37,958 nucleotides of DNA. Origin: an uncultured bacterium. Its GTDB lineage: Bacteria > Actinomycetota > Coriobacteriia > Coriobacteriales > Coriobacteriaceae. The stretch spans positions 1 through 37,958 of the forward strand of contig CAJMMD010000021.1 in NCBI GenBank assembly GCA_905214465.1. Reading direction: 5' to 3'. A program made the position numbers and the translations under genes. The notes under the pieces are model-generated. The model searched no databases and was not told the origin of the DNA. It worked only from the letters and a program-made list of their open reading frames with translations. How positions within the stretch are numbered: position 1 is the stretch's first letter; the number at the start of each line of letters is the position of its first letter. Shown piece after piece: positions 24,451 through 32,356 of this stretch.

Positions 24451-24618
24451 GTAAAACGCGTCGTTGTGGGACTCGCATTGTTACCGCCCCAGATGAACCC
24501 GGGCAGACAAAAAGGGGAGGTGCCGGCTTTCGCAAGGCGCGAACCTACGAAAATCGCCGCGCGGCAACGCGGGGCGATGAGCTCGGTCGGGGGATAGGGC
24601 CCGCTTCGCCCACCGGCC
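24421..24618 (-). ncRNA. ssrS: Structured noncoding RNA, probable 6S RNA
   Basis: A minus-strand promoter (TACAAT at 24629-24624, weak GTTCAC-like -35) is followed by about 160 nt without ORFs, then a strong terminator. The predicted ends pair as in 6S RNA: bases 24613-24609 (GTGGG) with CCCAC at 24470-24466, extended outward by further pairs. The inner 5' strand reads GAAGCGGGCCCTATCCCCCG then ACCGA, close to the 6S segment AGCGGGCC-AGUCCCC-UGAGCCGA of Escherichia coli. The 3' strand has GGCGGTAACAATGCG, corresponding to its GGGUUACAGCCUGCG. An 11-bp hairpin at about 24579-24553 and another at about 24544-24525 lie in the upper part. 6S RNA sequesters housekeeping RNA polymerase. The identity needs a covariance-model check. 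Confidence 0.55.
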
Positions 24619-24623
24619 CGTAA

Positions 24624-24650
24624 ATTGTATCATCCAGTGTGGAGCGTGAA
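24624..24650 (-). promoter_or_regulatory. Promoter of the 6S-like RNA, overlapping a divergent promoter
   Basis: TACAAT occupies 24629-24624 on the minus strand with TTCACG at 24650-24645, spacer 15. On the plus strand TATCAT at 24628-24633 could be the -10 element for the GTPase gene at 24694, so the two promoters would overlap. Confidence 0.45.
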
Positions 24651-24693
24651 CGCCCGTTGCCGCGTGCGATGGGCTTGCAATAAGAGGAGAGCC

Positions 24694-26697
24694 ATGTCGA
24701 AGCAAGCGGTCGTTGGAATCTTGGCGCATGTCGATGCCGGCAAGACCACGTTGGCCGAGGCCATGCTGTTCAACGCGGGCCGCATTCGCAAGCGTGGCCG
24801 CGTGGACGATGGCGATTCGCATCTGGACACTAACACGATCGAGCGCGAGCGCGGTATCACGATTTTCTCGTCGCAGGCCGTGCTCGACCACGGCGATACC
24901 CACGTCATGCTCGTGGATGCTCCCGGCCATGTCGATTTTTCTGCCGAGGCGGAGCGCACACTGCGTGCCCTGGACTACGCGATTCTGGTGGTGGGCGCCA
25001 ACGATGGCGTGCAGGGGCACACCGAAACCCTGTGGCGCCTGCTTGCACGCTATGACATCCCGACGTTCATCTTCATCAACAAGATCGATTTGGAGAATCC
25101 CAGCCGCGATGTTTTGCTGGCACAACTCGGGCAGCGTCTTTCCGAGGGCTGCCTGGATGCCAACGAGCTGCTGGCGGGCGCCGCCGTTCAGGAGGACGCT
25201 GCTGCGTTGGACGAAGCGGCGCTCGAGGAGTTTCTTGAAGCGGGTGAGCTTTCTGTCGCAACGCTGTCGCGCATGGTTGCCGAGCGCAAGCTCTTTCCCT
25301 GCTTTGCCGGCTCGGCGCTCAAGGACCAAGGCGTTGACGAGCTACTGGATGGTATATGCGCGCTGATGCGTGAGCAGGCGTGGCTCCCGGAGTTTGCCGC
25401 GCGCGTCTATCGTGTCAGCCGCGGGGATCGTGGCGAGCGCTTGGCTTGGGTTAAAGTGACCGGCGGCACGCTGCGCGCAAAACAGATGATCAGCGGGCGT
25501 TCCAGTGCCGAGGCGTGGGAACAGAAGGTCGATCAGGTACGCATCTATAACGGCGAGAAGTATGAGCTTGCCCAAGAAGTTGCTGCTGGCGGTATTTGCG
25601 CCGTGACGGGTCTTGCGCACGTTCGCCCAGGGGACGCCCTGGGCGCGGAGCCCGCGGGCGATGCGCCCGTCATCGCTCCGGTCCTCACCTATACGGTGCT
25701 GCCGGGCGAACACGACGTTCATGCGGTGTTTAAAGCGCTGAGTGAGTTGGCGGACGAAGATCCCATGCTCGGCGTAAGCTGGAATACGCATCTTGAGCAG
25801 ATCCATTTGCAGTTGATGGGCGCCGTGCAACTCGAGGTCGTGCAGCGGGTGTTGGCCGATCGCTTTGGCCTTTCGGTTGCGTTTGAGCCCGGCGGCATTC
25901 TCTATAAGGAGACTATTTCGCGGCCGGTCGAGGGCGTGGGCCACTTTGAGCCGCTGCGCCACTATGCCGAGGTGCATCTGCGCCTGGAGCCGTTGCCGGC
26001 GGGTTCGGGTGTGCAGTTTGGCACCGTGACCTCGACCGACGAGCTCGATCTTAACTGGCAGCGTTTGGCACTCACCAACGCTATGGAGCGCGACCACCTG
26101 GGCGTGCTGACGGGCTCGCCCATCACCGATGTGCGCATTACGCTCACGGGCGGCCGCGCGCATGCCAAACACACCGAGGGCGGCGATTTTCGCCAGGCCA
26201 CGTATCGCGCGATTCGCCAGGGTTTGATGCAGGCGCGCGAGGTCGGCGCAGACGTGTTGCTGGAGCCGTGGTACCACTTTGAGCTCGAGGTGCCGGGGGA
26301 GTGCGTGGGCCGGGCGTTGTCAGATGCCACACGCATGGGTGCCGAGTACGAGCCGCCGACGATGGCGGGAGACCGAGCGAAGCTTGTGGGTCGCGTGCCG
26401 GCATCCGAGGTGCAGGATTACGCGCTGGAGGTGGCTGCCTACACGAGCGGGCGCGGTCATCTGTACCTGGAGTTCGCCGGTTATGCGGCTTGCCATGATG
26501 CCGGGCGCGTAATCGAGACGGCGGCCTATGAACCCGAGGCCGATCTGCCCAACACGCCCGACTCGGTCTTTTGCTCTCACGGCGCCGGCTACACGGTCAA
26601 ATGGTACGACGTGCCCGCCGCGGCGCACGTAAAGGTCGATCCCGCCACCTTCCGCCCCTGGCGAGCAGCAGACGCCGAGTTTTTCGGCCACTGGTGA
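24694..26697 (+). CDS. TetM/EF-G-like ribosome-associated GTPase
   Basis: This 667-residue translational GTPase resembles tetracycline ribosomal-protection proteins (TetM/TetB(P)/OtrA group). It has G1 AHVDAGKTT (11-19), G2 ERGIT (52-56), G3 DAPGH (75-79) and G4 NKID (129-132). EF-G-like domains II-V follow, including LMGAVQLEVVQRVL and FGLSVAFEPGGILYKETI. It is somewhat longer than TetM (639). Many gut Actinobacteria and Firmicutes carry such chromosomal homologues without proven tetracycline protection, so resistance should not be assumed. The frame is open from 24625, but the ATG at 24694 has AGAGGAG six bases upstream and starts the conserved domain. Confidence 0.88.
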   Translation: MSKQAVVGILAHVDAGKTTLAEAMLFNAGRIRKRGRVDDGDSHLDTNTIERERGITIFSSQAVLDHGDTHVMLVDAPGHVDFSAEAERTLRALDYAILVVGANDGVQGHTETLWRLLARYDIPTFIFINKIDLENPSRDVLLAQLGQRLSEGCLDANELLAGAAVQEDAAALDEAALEEFLEAGELSVATLSRMVAERKLFPCFAGSALKDQGVDELLDGICALMREQAWLPEFAARVYRVSRGDRGERLAWVKVTGGTLRAKQMISGRSSAEAWEQKVDQVRIYNGEKYELAQEVAAGGICAVTGLAHVRPGDALGAEPAGDAPVIAPVLTYTVLPGEHDVHAVFKALSELADEDPMLGVSWNTHLEQIHLQLMGAVQLEVVQRVLADRFGLSVAFEPGGILYKETISRPVEGVGHFEPLRHYAEVHLRLEPLPAGSGVQFGTVTSTDELDLNWQRLALTNAMERDHLGVLTGSPITDVRITLTGGRAHAKHTEGGDFRQATYRAIRQGLMQAREVGADVLLEPWYHFELEVPGECVGRALSDATRMGAEYEPPTMAGDRAKLVGRVPASEVQDYALEVAAYTSGRGHLYLEFAGYAACHDAGRVIETAAYEPEADLPNTPDSVFCSHGAGYTVKWYDVPAAAHVKVDPATFRPWRAADAEFFGHW

Positions 26698-26728
26698 TAG
26701 AAGGGCGGCCTCTTTGTCACCTGCTGTT

Positions 26729-26758
26729 GGTATAACTCGGTATAAGTTGGTATAACTA
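26729..26758 (+). repeat. Three 10-bp direct repeats GGTATAA upstream of the AAA ATPase gene
   Basis: GGTATAACTC, GGTATAAGTT and GGTATAACTA follow each other at exact 10-bp spacing, so all copies face the same side of the helix. They end 33 bases before the ATG at 26791. They may be protein-binding iterons, and each also offers a TATAA-type -10 sequence. Confidence 0.6.
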
Positions 26759-26790
26759 TAGGCAGCGTTTGCCAATCCGAGGAGGCCGAT

Positions 26791-27909
26791 ATGAATCCAA
26801 ATCCCTTTAAGCCCACAGCTGGTAAGCGGCCTCCGATACTCATCGGTCGCGAGTCGGTCATCGAAGATTTTGAGGAAGGGCTCGACAACGGCGCCGGAGC
26901 GCCGGGCAGGCTCATGCTCATTACGGGAAACCGCGGCTGTGGCAAAACGGTTCTCCTGCGGGAGCTGCAACGTCTAGCCAGCGAGCGCGGATGGGCGGTT
27001 GTCTCCGATTCCGCTTCGCTTGGTTTGTGCGACCGCTTGGCCGACGCGCTTCGCTCGAATAAACCCGTTGTGACATCAATGGAGTTTGGTCCGTCGTTTG
27101 GCCGGATGTCGGTCGAGGCGGCGCGGGCAAAGGGCGAAACGTTGCGAGGGCTGGTCAACGAGCGCTTCAAGAAACTCGGCCCAAGCAAGGGTATTCTGTT
27201 TGCGATTGACGAGGCTCAATCTGCGTCTATCGAGGAACTGGCGGCTCTCGCCGTTCTCTATCAGCAGGTGCTCGGAGATCAGGATGCCACGGGCTTGCCC
27301 GATAGCGACCAGCGAGGTCTTGCGTTGGTCTTTGCCGGCTTGCCCAGCATGGTTGACGATCTGCTCGAAGAGCCGAGCGTGACGTTTTTGCGGCGCGCCC
27401 AGCAGCGTACGTTGGGGGCGATTTCTTTGCCCCAGGTGCGCGATTCATATATCCAGACGGTCGAATGTGCTGGTCTTTGCATTGATGCGGGGACGGCGGA
27501 TCTTGCGGCGCACAAGAGCATGGGACATCCCTATATGGTTCAGCTGGTGGGATATTACATGTGGCGGTCTGCTGTCCGGCGTGGCTCGCAGGTCATTGAA
27601 GGGTGCGATGTCGAGGTTGGTCATGCGGATGCCGTCTCTGAGTTCTACGAAGCGGTTGACGCGCCTCTGTATTACGGGCTGCGCACCCCACAGCGCCTCT
27701 TTATCGAGGCTATGGCGGTTGACGAGGGCAAGCTGACGCGCATGGCGGATATCATTGAGCGCTGCGATCGCACCCAGAGCTGGGCGAGTAAATATCGCGC
27801 AAGCTTAATTCGCGAGCGCGTCATCGAGGCCGCCGGATACGGTCTCGTCCGGTTTAGCGTGCCTATGCTGGGCAAGTATATCCGCGACCGCGTTTTATGG
27901 CATGAGTAG
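26791..27909 (+). CDS. AAA ATPase (Orc1/Cdc6-like P-loop protein)
   Basis: This 372-residue AAA-type ATPase has LIGRESVIEDF at the start, Walker A GNRGCGKT (46-53), Walker B ILFAIDEAQ (135-143), a sensor-like LVFAGLPSMVDDL and an arginine-rich LRRAQQRTLG. The C-terminal third (RLFIEAMAVDEGKLTRMADIIERC...YRASLIRERVIEA) looks like a winged-helix domain, as in Orc1/Cdc6 and bacterial ExeA-like or STAND-type proteins. The function is unknown. AGGAGG lies six bases before the ATG. Its stop overlaps the ATG of the UvrA-like gene by eight bases, so the pair is translationally coupled and may work together. Confidence 0.82.
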   Translation: MNPNPFKPTAGKRPPILIGRESVIEDFEEGLDNGAGAPGRLMLITGNRGCGKTVLLRELQRLASERGWAVVSDSASLGLCDRLADALRSNKPVVTSMEFGPSFGRMSVEAARAKGETLRGLVNERFKKLGPSKGILFAIDEAQSASIEELAALAVLYQQVLGDQDATGLPDSDQRGLALVFAGLPSMVDDLLEEPSVTFLRRAQQRTLGAISLPQVRDSYIQTVECAGLCIDAGTADLAAHKSMGHPYMVQLVGYYMWRSAVRRGSQVIEGCDVEVGHADAVSEFYEAVDAPLYYGLRTPQRLFIEAMAVDEGKLTRMADIIERCDRTQSWASKYRASLIRERVIEAAGYGLVRFSVPMLGKYIRDRVLWHE

Positions 27910-30415
27910 GGTGATAAAGGTGACGGAACAGAAGATGAGCCCACAGGCTATCGAGGTGCGCGGTGCACGTGTCCACAATCTCAAGGACATCGATATCGAT
28001 ATTCCGCTGGGGAGGCTCGTGGGCATTGCCGGCGTATCGGGTTCGGGCAAGAGCTCGCTGGCGCTGGGAGTTCTTTATGCCGAGGGCTCGCGCCGTTACC
28101 TGGAGGCGCTCAGCACCTATACCCGCCGTCGTCTGACGCAGGCCGAGCACGCCCAGGTGGACGAGGTGCTGCACGTACCGGCGGCGCTCGCATTGCATCA
28201 GCGCCCTAGCGTGCCGGGCGTGCGTTCCACCTTTGGTACCATGACCGAGCTCAACAATAGTCTGCGCCTGCTCTTTAGCCGTTGCGCCCATCACGTGTGC
28301 CCGCATTGCGGGGCGCGCGTGGAGCCGAGCCTTAACGTGGCTGCGGGCCTGTCGCTCACGTGCCCCGCATGCGGCCGCGAGTTCTACGCGCCGAGTGCCG
28401 AGGATTTGGCTTTCAATAGCGGCGGTGCGTGCCCTACCTGCGGCGGCACCGGTGTCATGCGCGAGGTGGACGAGGCGAGCCTGGTGCCCGACGAGTCAAA
28501 GACTATCAATGAAGGCGCAGTGCTTCCCTGGGGCACGCTCATGTGGGACCTGATGAAGCAGGTGGCCGGCGAGATGGGCGTGCGCACCGACGTGCCGTTT
28601 AACCAGCTCACGCCTCAAGAGCGCGACATCGTGTTCCATGGTCCGGCGGTTAAAAAGCACATTCTCTACGTTCCCAAAAACGGCGAGGGCGCCACGCCGC
28701 TCGACTTCACCTATTACAACGCCGTCTATACGGTCGAGAACGCGCTCGCCAAGGTTAAGGACGATAAGGGCCTCAAACGCGTGGCACGCTTTTTGCGCGA
28801 GGGCCCGTGCCGTGATTGCGGCGGCACGCGCCTCTCCGAGGCTGCGCGCCAGCCCCAGGTGCGCGGTATCAATCTGGCGCAGGCGGCGGCCATGACGCTG
28901 GGCGAGGCGATTGAGTGGGTGCGCGGGGTGCCCGCATCCTTGCCGGTCGAGATGCAGCCCATGGCGACGGATATCTGCGATTCGTTTTTGGGAGCGGCCC
29001 GTCGTCTGGTCGACCTGGGTCTCGATTACCTTTCACTCGATCGCGCAGGTGCCACGCTCTCCACGGGTGAGCGTCAGCGCGTGCAACTCGCCCGCGTGGT
29101 GCGCAACCGATTGACGGGTGTGCTCTATGTGTTGGACGAGCCCTCGATTGGCTTGCATCCTGCCAATGTCGACGGCCTGGTAGGCGTGATGCGCGATCTG
29201 GTGGATGACGGCAACACCGTGGTTGTCGTTGACCACGATACACGCGTGCTGGCGGAAGCCGACTATCTGGTTGAGATGGGTCCCGTTGCCGGAGCAGGCG
29301 GCGGTAATGTGATTGCCGCGGGCACGGTAGACGAGATCGAACAATCGCAGGCCAGCCGCATCGCGCCGTTTTTGAGATCGGACTCCAAGCGTTTGCGTCC
29401 GCAGGTGACTGACGACGAAATGTTCGACCAGGGCCACATCCGCATGGCGACCGATACCATCCATACCGTCAAGCCGCTCGAAGTCGATATCCCGCGCGGT
29501 CGCCTTGTCGCGGTGACGGGCGTTTCGGGTTCGGGCAAGACGACGTTGGTACTCGAGACGCTCATCCCGGCGCTTAAGGCGCAGGCAGCTGGCGAGCGCT
29601 TGCCACGCCACGTGCGCTGGATCGATGCCGAGGGCATTGCACGTGCCAACCTGATTGACGCTACGCCTATCGGCGCCAACGTGCGCTCGACGGTGGCAAC
29701 TTATGCCGACATTCATGATGAGCTGCGTCGCGCCTTCGCCCGTACGCCCGAGGCCAAGGCAGCCGGCTACAAGGCGGGTGCCTTTAGCTACAACACTGGC
29801 ACTTTGCGCTGCCCTACGTGCGATGGCACGGGTTCGATATCGCTCGACGTGCAGTTTTTGCCCGACGTCGAGATCGTCTGCCCGGCATGTCGCGGCTCAC
29901 GTTATGCAGACGCGGCTTCGCATATCCATCGCGAGGGCAAGGACGGGAGCCTGCTTACGTTGCCGCAGCTCATGGACATGAGTGTGGACGAGGCTCTCGA
30001 CGCCACGCTGGGGCTCAAGAAAGTTCAGACGCGCTTGCAGACCTTGCGCGACCTGGGCTTGGGCTATCTCACGCTCGGTGAGCCCACGCCGGCGCTTTCG
30101 GGCGGCGAGGCGCAGCGTCTTAAGCTTGCGAGCGAGATGGGACGCGTGCAGGACGATGCCGTATTCGTGTTCGACGAGCCTACGATCGGCCTACATCCGC
30201 TCGATGTTCAGGTGTTGCTGAGTGTGTTCGACGGCCTTGTTGCCAAGGGCGCCACGGTTATCGTGATCGAACACGATCTCGACCTTATCCGTAACGCCGA
30301 TTATGTGATCGACATGGGCCCGGGCGGTGGCGACGCCGGCGGGCAAATCGTCTGCGCCGGCACGCCGGCAGACATCGCGACCTGCTCCAAGAGCATTACC
30401 GGCCGCTATCTATAA
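27902..30415 (+). CDS. UvrA-like ABC ATPase lacking the UvrB-binding insertion (UvrA2-type)
   Basis: This 837-residue protein has two ABC ATPase modules: Walker A GVSGSGKS (44-51) and again at about 540-547, signatures LSTGERQRVQLAR and LSGGEAQRLKLA, and Walker B with DEPSIGLHP and DEPTIGLHP. UvrA zinc modules are present (C133/C136, C154/C157, CPTCGGTG at 177-184, CPTCDGTG and CPACRGSRY). Canonical UvrA is about 940 residues and has a UvrB-binding domain after the first CP-motif; here only about 40 residues separate CPHCG from CPTCGGTG, so that domain is missing. This is the pattern of UvrA2/DrrC-like proteins linked to drug or damage tolerance rather than standard excision repair. The ATG at 27902 overlaps the AAA gene and has no good ribosome site; ATG 27935 is an alternative start. 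Confidence 0.88.
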   Translation: MSRVIKVTEQKMSPQAIEVRGARVHNLKDIDIDIPLGRLVGIAGVSGSGKSSLALGVLYAEGSRRYLEALSTYTRRRLTQAEHAQVDEVLHVPAALALHQRPSVPGVRSTFGTMTELNNSLRLLFSRCAHHVCPHCGARVEPSLNVAAGLSLTCPACGREFYAPSAEDLAFNSGGACPTCGGTGVMREVDEASLVPDESKTINEGAVLPWGTLMWDLMKQVAGEMGVRTDVPFNQLTPQERDIVFHGPAVKKHILYVPKNGEGATPLDFTYYNAVYTVENALAKVKDDKGLKRVARFLREGPCRDCGGTRLSEAARQPQVRGINLAQAAAMTLGEAIEWVRGVPASLPVEMQPMATDICDSFLGAARRLVDLGLDYLSLDRAGATLSTGERQRVQLARVVRNRLTGVLYVLDEPSIGLHPANVDGLVGVMRDLVDDGNTVVVVDHDTRVLAEADYLVEMGPVAGAGGGNVIAAGTVDEIEQSQASRIAPFLRSDSKRLRPQVTDDEMFDQGHIRMATDTIHTVKPLEVDIPRGRLVAVTGVSGSGKTTLVLETLIPALKAQAAGERLPRHVRWIDAEGIARANLIDATPIGANVRSTVATYADIHDELRRAFARTPEAKAAGYKAGAFSYNTGTLRCPTCDGTGSISLDVQFLPDVEIVCPACRGSRYADAASHIHREGKDGSLLTLPQLMDMSVDEALDATLGLKKVQTRLQTLRDLGLGYLTLGEPTPALSGGEAQRLKLASEMGRVQDDAVFVFDEPTIGLHPLDVQVLLSVFDGLVAKGATVIVIEHDLDLIRNADYVIDMGPGGGDAGGQIVCAGTPADIATCSKSITGRYL

Positions 30416-30426
30416 GCGAATATGAA

Positions 30427-30443
30427 AAAGGGACTGTCCCTTT
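30427..30443. repeat. Palindrome AAAGGGAC-T-GTCCCTTT
   Basis: A 17-nt near-perfect palindrome, flanked by GTCACA, lies between the convergent uvrA-like and trmL genes. It probably doubles as a bidirectional terminator and resembles the AGGGACAGG core of the hairpin at 21791-21823. Confidence 0.6.
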
Positions 30444-30444
30444 G

Positions 30445-31044
30445 TCACATTCCTGGGAAGTTTGACTGGCGCAGGGCCTCGTAGAGGACGATGGCGGCGC
30501 TGTTGGAGAGGTTGAGTGCGCTGATGCGGTAGTCGTCCGGATTGACGAAGTTGCCGCAGATATCCTGTCGAAGGATGGCTTCGTGTCTGTCCTCGGTATG
30601 CCCGAGCGACTCCTCGTGGGCCTCCCAGGCGTCGGCGTTTTCGAGCGAGTCGCAATCGCGCAACATGGGGATGCGCTCGCAGCGCTCGGGCGCCGCGGCA
30701 AGCAGTGGCTCGGGAATCCCCGAGCTCTCGCTGCCAAAGACCAAAAAGTCACCGTCGCGGTAGGTGCTTTGCGCATAGGTTCGGCGCGCCTTTTTGGTTA
30801 GCAGGTGCAGGCGCTCGTCGGCGGGGGAGAGGCCGTTGCGCGCAAGGAAATCCTTCCAGCCGGCATATGTCGTCACGTCCAAGTTTTGCCAGTAGCCCAG
30901 GCCGGCGCGACGCACCGTCTTGTCGTCGAGTGAAAAGCCCAGTGGCTCCACCAGATGCAGGCGGGCACCGGTAACCACGCAGGTGCGGCCGATATTGCCC
31001 GTATTGGCCGGAATCTCGGGCGCATACAGCACAATGTTGAACAT
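30445..31044 (-). CDS. trmL: tRNA (cytidine(34)-2'-O)-methyltransferase TrmL
   Basis: This 199-residue SPOUT-class methyltransferase 2'-O-methylates the wobble base of leucine tRNAs. The knot motifs are NTGNIGRTC (14-22), LVFGSESSGIPE (101-112) and LNLSNSAAIVLYEALRQ (177-193). Typical TrmL is about 155 residues; here a segment of roughly 45 residues (129-172, rich in acidic residues and histidine) is inserted between motifs 2 and 3. AAGGAG lies four bases before the ATG at 31044; the frame continues upstream without support. Downstream is the AAAGGGAC palindrome. Confidence 0.92.
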   Translation of the reverse strand: MFNIVLYAPEIPANTGNIGRTCVVTGARLHLVEPLGFSLDDKTVRRAGLGYWQNLDVTTYAGWKDFLARNGLSPADERLHLLTKKARRTYAQSTYRDGDFLVFGSESSGIPEPLLAAAPERCERIPMLRDCDSLENADAWEAHEESLGHTEDRHEAILRQDICGNFVNPDDYRISALNLSNSAAIVLYEALRQSNFPGM

Positions 31045-31065
31045 GAATCTCCTTGGCTCAGAACG

Positions 31066-31100
31066 AAAAACCACCACGAAGGGCACCTTCGTGGTGGTTT
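31066..31100 (-). terminator. Terminator of the CobW-family gene
   Basis: The 15-bp perfect arms 31068-31082 and 31086-31100 (AAACCACCACGAAGG and complement) have a 3-nt loop. On the minus strand the right arm ends in TTTTT, a strong intrinsic terminator 40 bases after the stop at 31140. Confidence 0.93.
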
Positions 31101-31139
31101 GGCGGTTACGTAGGCGGAAAAATGCCCGCTTGGATAAAC

Positions 31140-32270
31140 CTAGGCGCGGTGCCAGTCGGTCAGGCAGGCATCGAGGGAGGCGATGAGCGCGTCTTTGTCC
31201 ATGTGACGGCCGATGATGCACAGGCTCGTCATGCGGTCGCCCGTCTCGTCGTCCCAAATCTGCATGATTTCGGGGTTCTCGTCGATAATCTTCTGCTTCT
31301 CGCCCTCGGGCGCAGAATCGACAAACAGGCCGTTTTCCATCAGACGCATCTGGTGGCCGGCCTGCTCAAACATGTAGCACATGTCCGGATCGCCGGTCTG
31401 CCACAGCGGACCCTTGACGCGAATGACTTCGTCGGGCCACTCCTGCTCAACAAAATCGGTGAACTTCTGCAGGTCAAACGGCTTGCGGCGCGAGTACACA
31501 AAGGTCTCGATGTCGTACTCGAGCACCTCGGGGTCGTCGTGCTCCTCGGGATGCTCCATGGCCTCGATCCAGGCGGCGGAGTTGTAGGCGCGCATAAAGT
31601 CGAAGCGGTCGGTGTCGAGCAGCTCCTCCATGGGGACCTCGCCGTTTTGAGCCTCGACAATCACGGCGTCCTTCTGCAGGCTGCGCACGATGGCTTTGAG
31701 CTCTGCGATCTGCTCGGGGGTGACGGTGTCAGTCTTATTAAGAATCAGCGTGGAGCAAAACTCGATCTGCTGGATGAGCAGGCTCTCGATGTCATCCTCG
31801 TCAATGTCCTCGGCCAGCAGGTCGCGACCGCCGTTGAACTCGTCGTACATGCGGGCGCAGTCGACCACGGCCACGATGTTGTCGAGCGCGAGCTTGGGCT
31901 CGCCGCCCACCTTGGCCTCGTCGCAGAAGCTCGAGATGGTGTAGGCGATGGGGATAGGCTCGCAAATACCCGAGGCCTCGATGATGATGTAGTCGAACTT
32001 GCCCGAATCGGCGATGCCCTGCAGCTGGTTGGCCAGGTCGTCCGAAAGCGTGCAGCAGATGCAGCCGTTGGTGAGCGGGATGAGGTCGTCGGTCTCGGAA
32101 AGGCCGCCGTCGGCGATAAGGCTAGCGTCGACGTTGATCTCGCCGATATCGTTGACGATCACGGCGGCGCGGATGCCGCCGTCGTTGGCGAGGATGTGGT
32201 TGAGCAGCGTGGTCTTGCCGGCACCGAGGTAGCCGGTAAGCATGATGATCCTCACGGGTTTGTTGGGCAT
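31140..32270 (-). CDS. CobW/COG0523-family GTP-binding metallochaperone
   Basis: This 376-residue G3E-family GTPase has the P-loop GYLGAGKTT (13-21), the metal-binding CxCC motif GCICC (69-73), Walker B-like IIEASGICEP and the guanine-specificity NKTD. An acidic, histidine-containing stretch (EHPEEHDDPEVLEYD) and a CobW C-terminal domain follow. The family delivers Zn, Co or other metals to enzymes; the metal here is not determinable and no Zur box was identified. The ATG at 32270 has AAAGGAGGG five bases upstream and is preferred over the ATG at 32291. Confidence 0.92.
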   Translation of the reverse strand: MPNKPVRIIMLTGYLGAGKTTLLNHILANDGGIRAAVIVNDIGEINVDASLIADGGLSETDDLIPLTNGCICCTLSDDLANQLQGIADSGKFDYIIIEASGICEPIPIAYTISSFCDEAKVGGEPKLALDNIVAVVDCARMYDEFNGGRDLLAEDIDEDDIESLLIQQIEFCSTLILNKTDTVTPEQIAELKAIVRSLQKDAVIVEAQNGEVPMEELLDTDRFDFMRAYNSAAWIEAMEHPEEHDDPEVLEYDIETFVYSRRKPFDLQKFTDFVEQEWPDEVIRVKGPLWQTGDPDMCYMFEQAGHQMRLMENGLFVDSAPEGEKQKIIDENPEIMQIWDDETGDRMTSLCIIGRHMDKDALIASLDACLTDWHRA

Positions 32271-32356
32271 GTGCCCTCCTTTGTTAGACATGGCTTACAG
32301 TTGAATCTTATGCCAAACGCCTGCTCTTATACCCACGCGCCGACAAATAACACAGG

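Noticed and set aside
24625..24693. Longer N-terminus for the TetM-like GTPase
   Set aside because: The extra 23 codons overlap the promoter region and the proper ribosome site lies before 24694.
24694..26697. Calling the GTPase a tetracycline-resistance gene
   Set aside because: Similarity to TetM is real, but chromosomal homologues of this kind are widespread and no mobile context or leader-peptide attenuator is visible.
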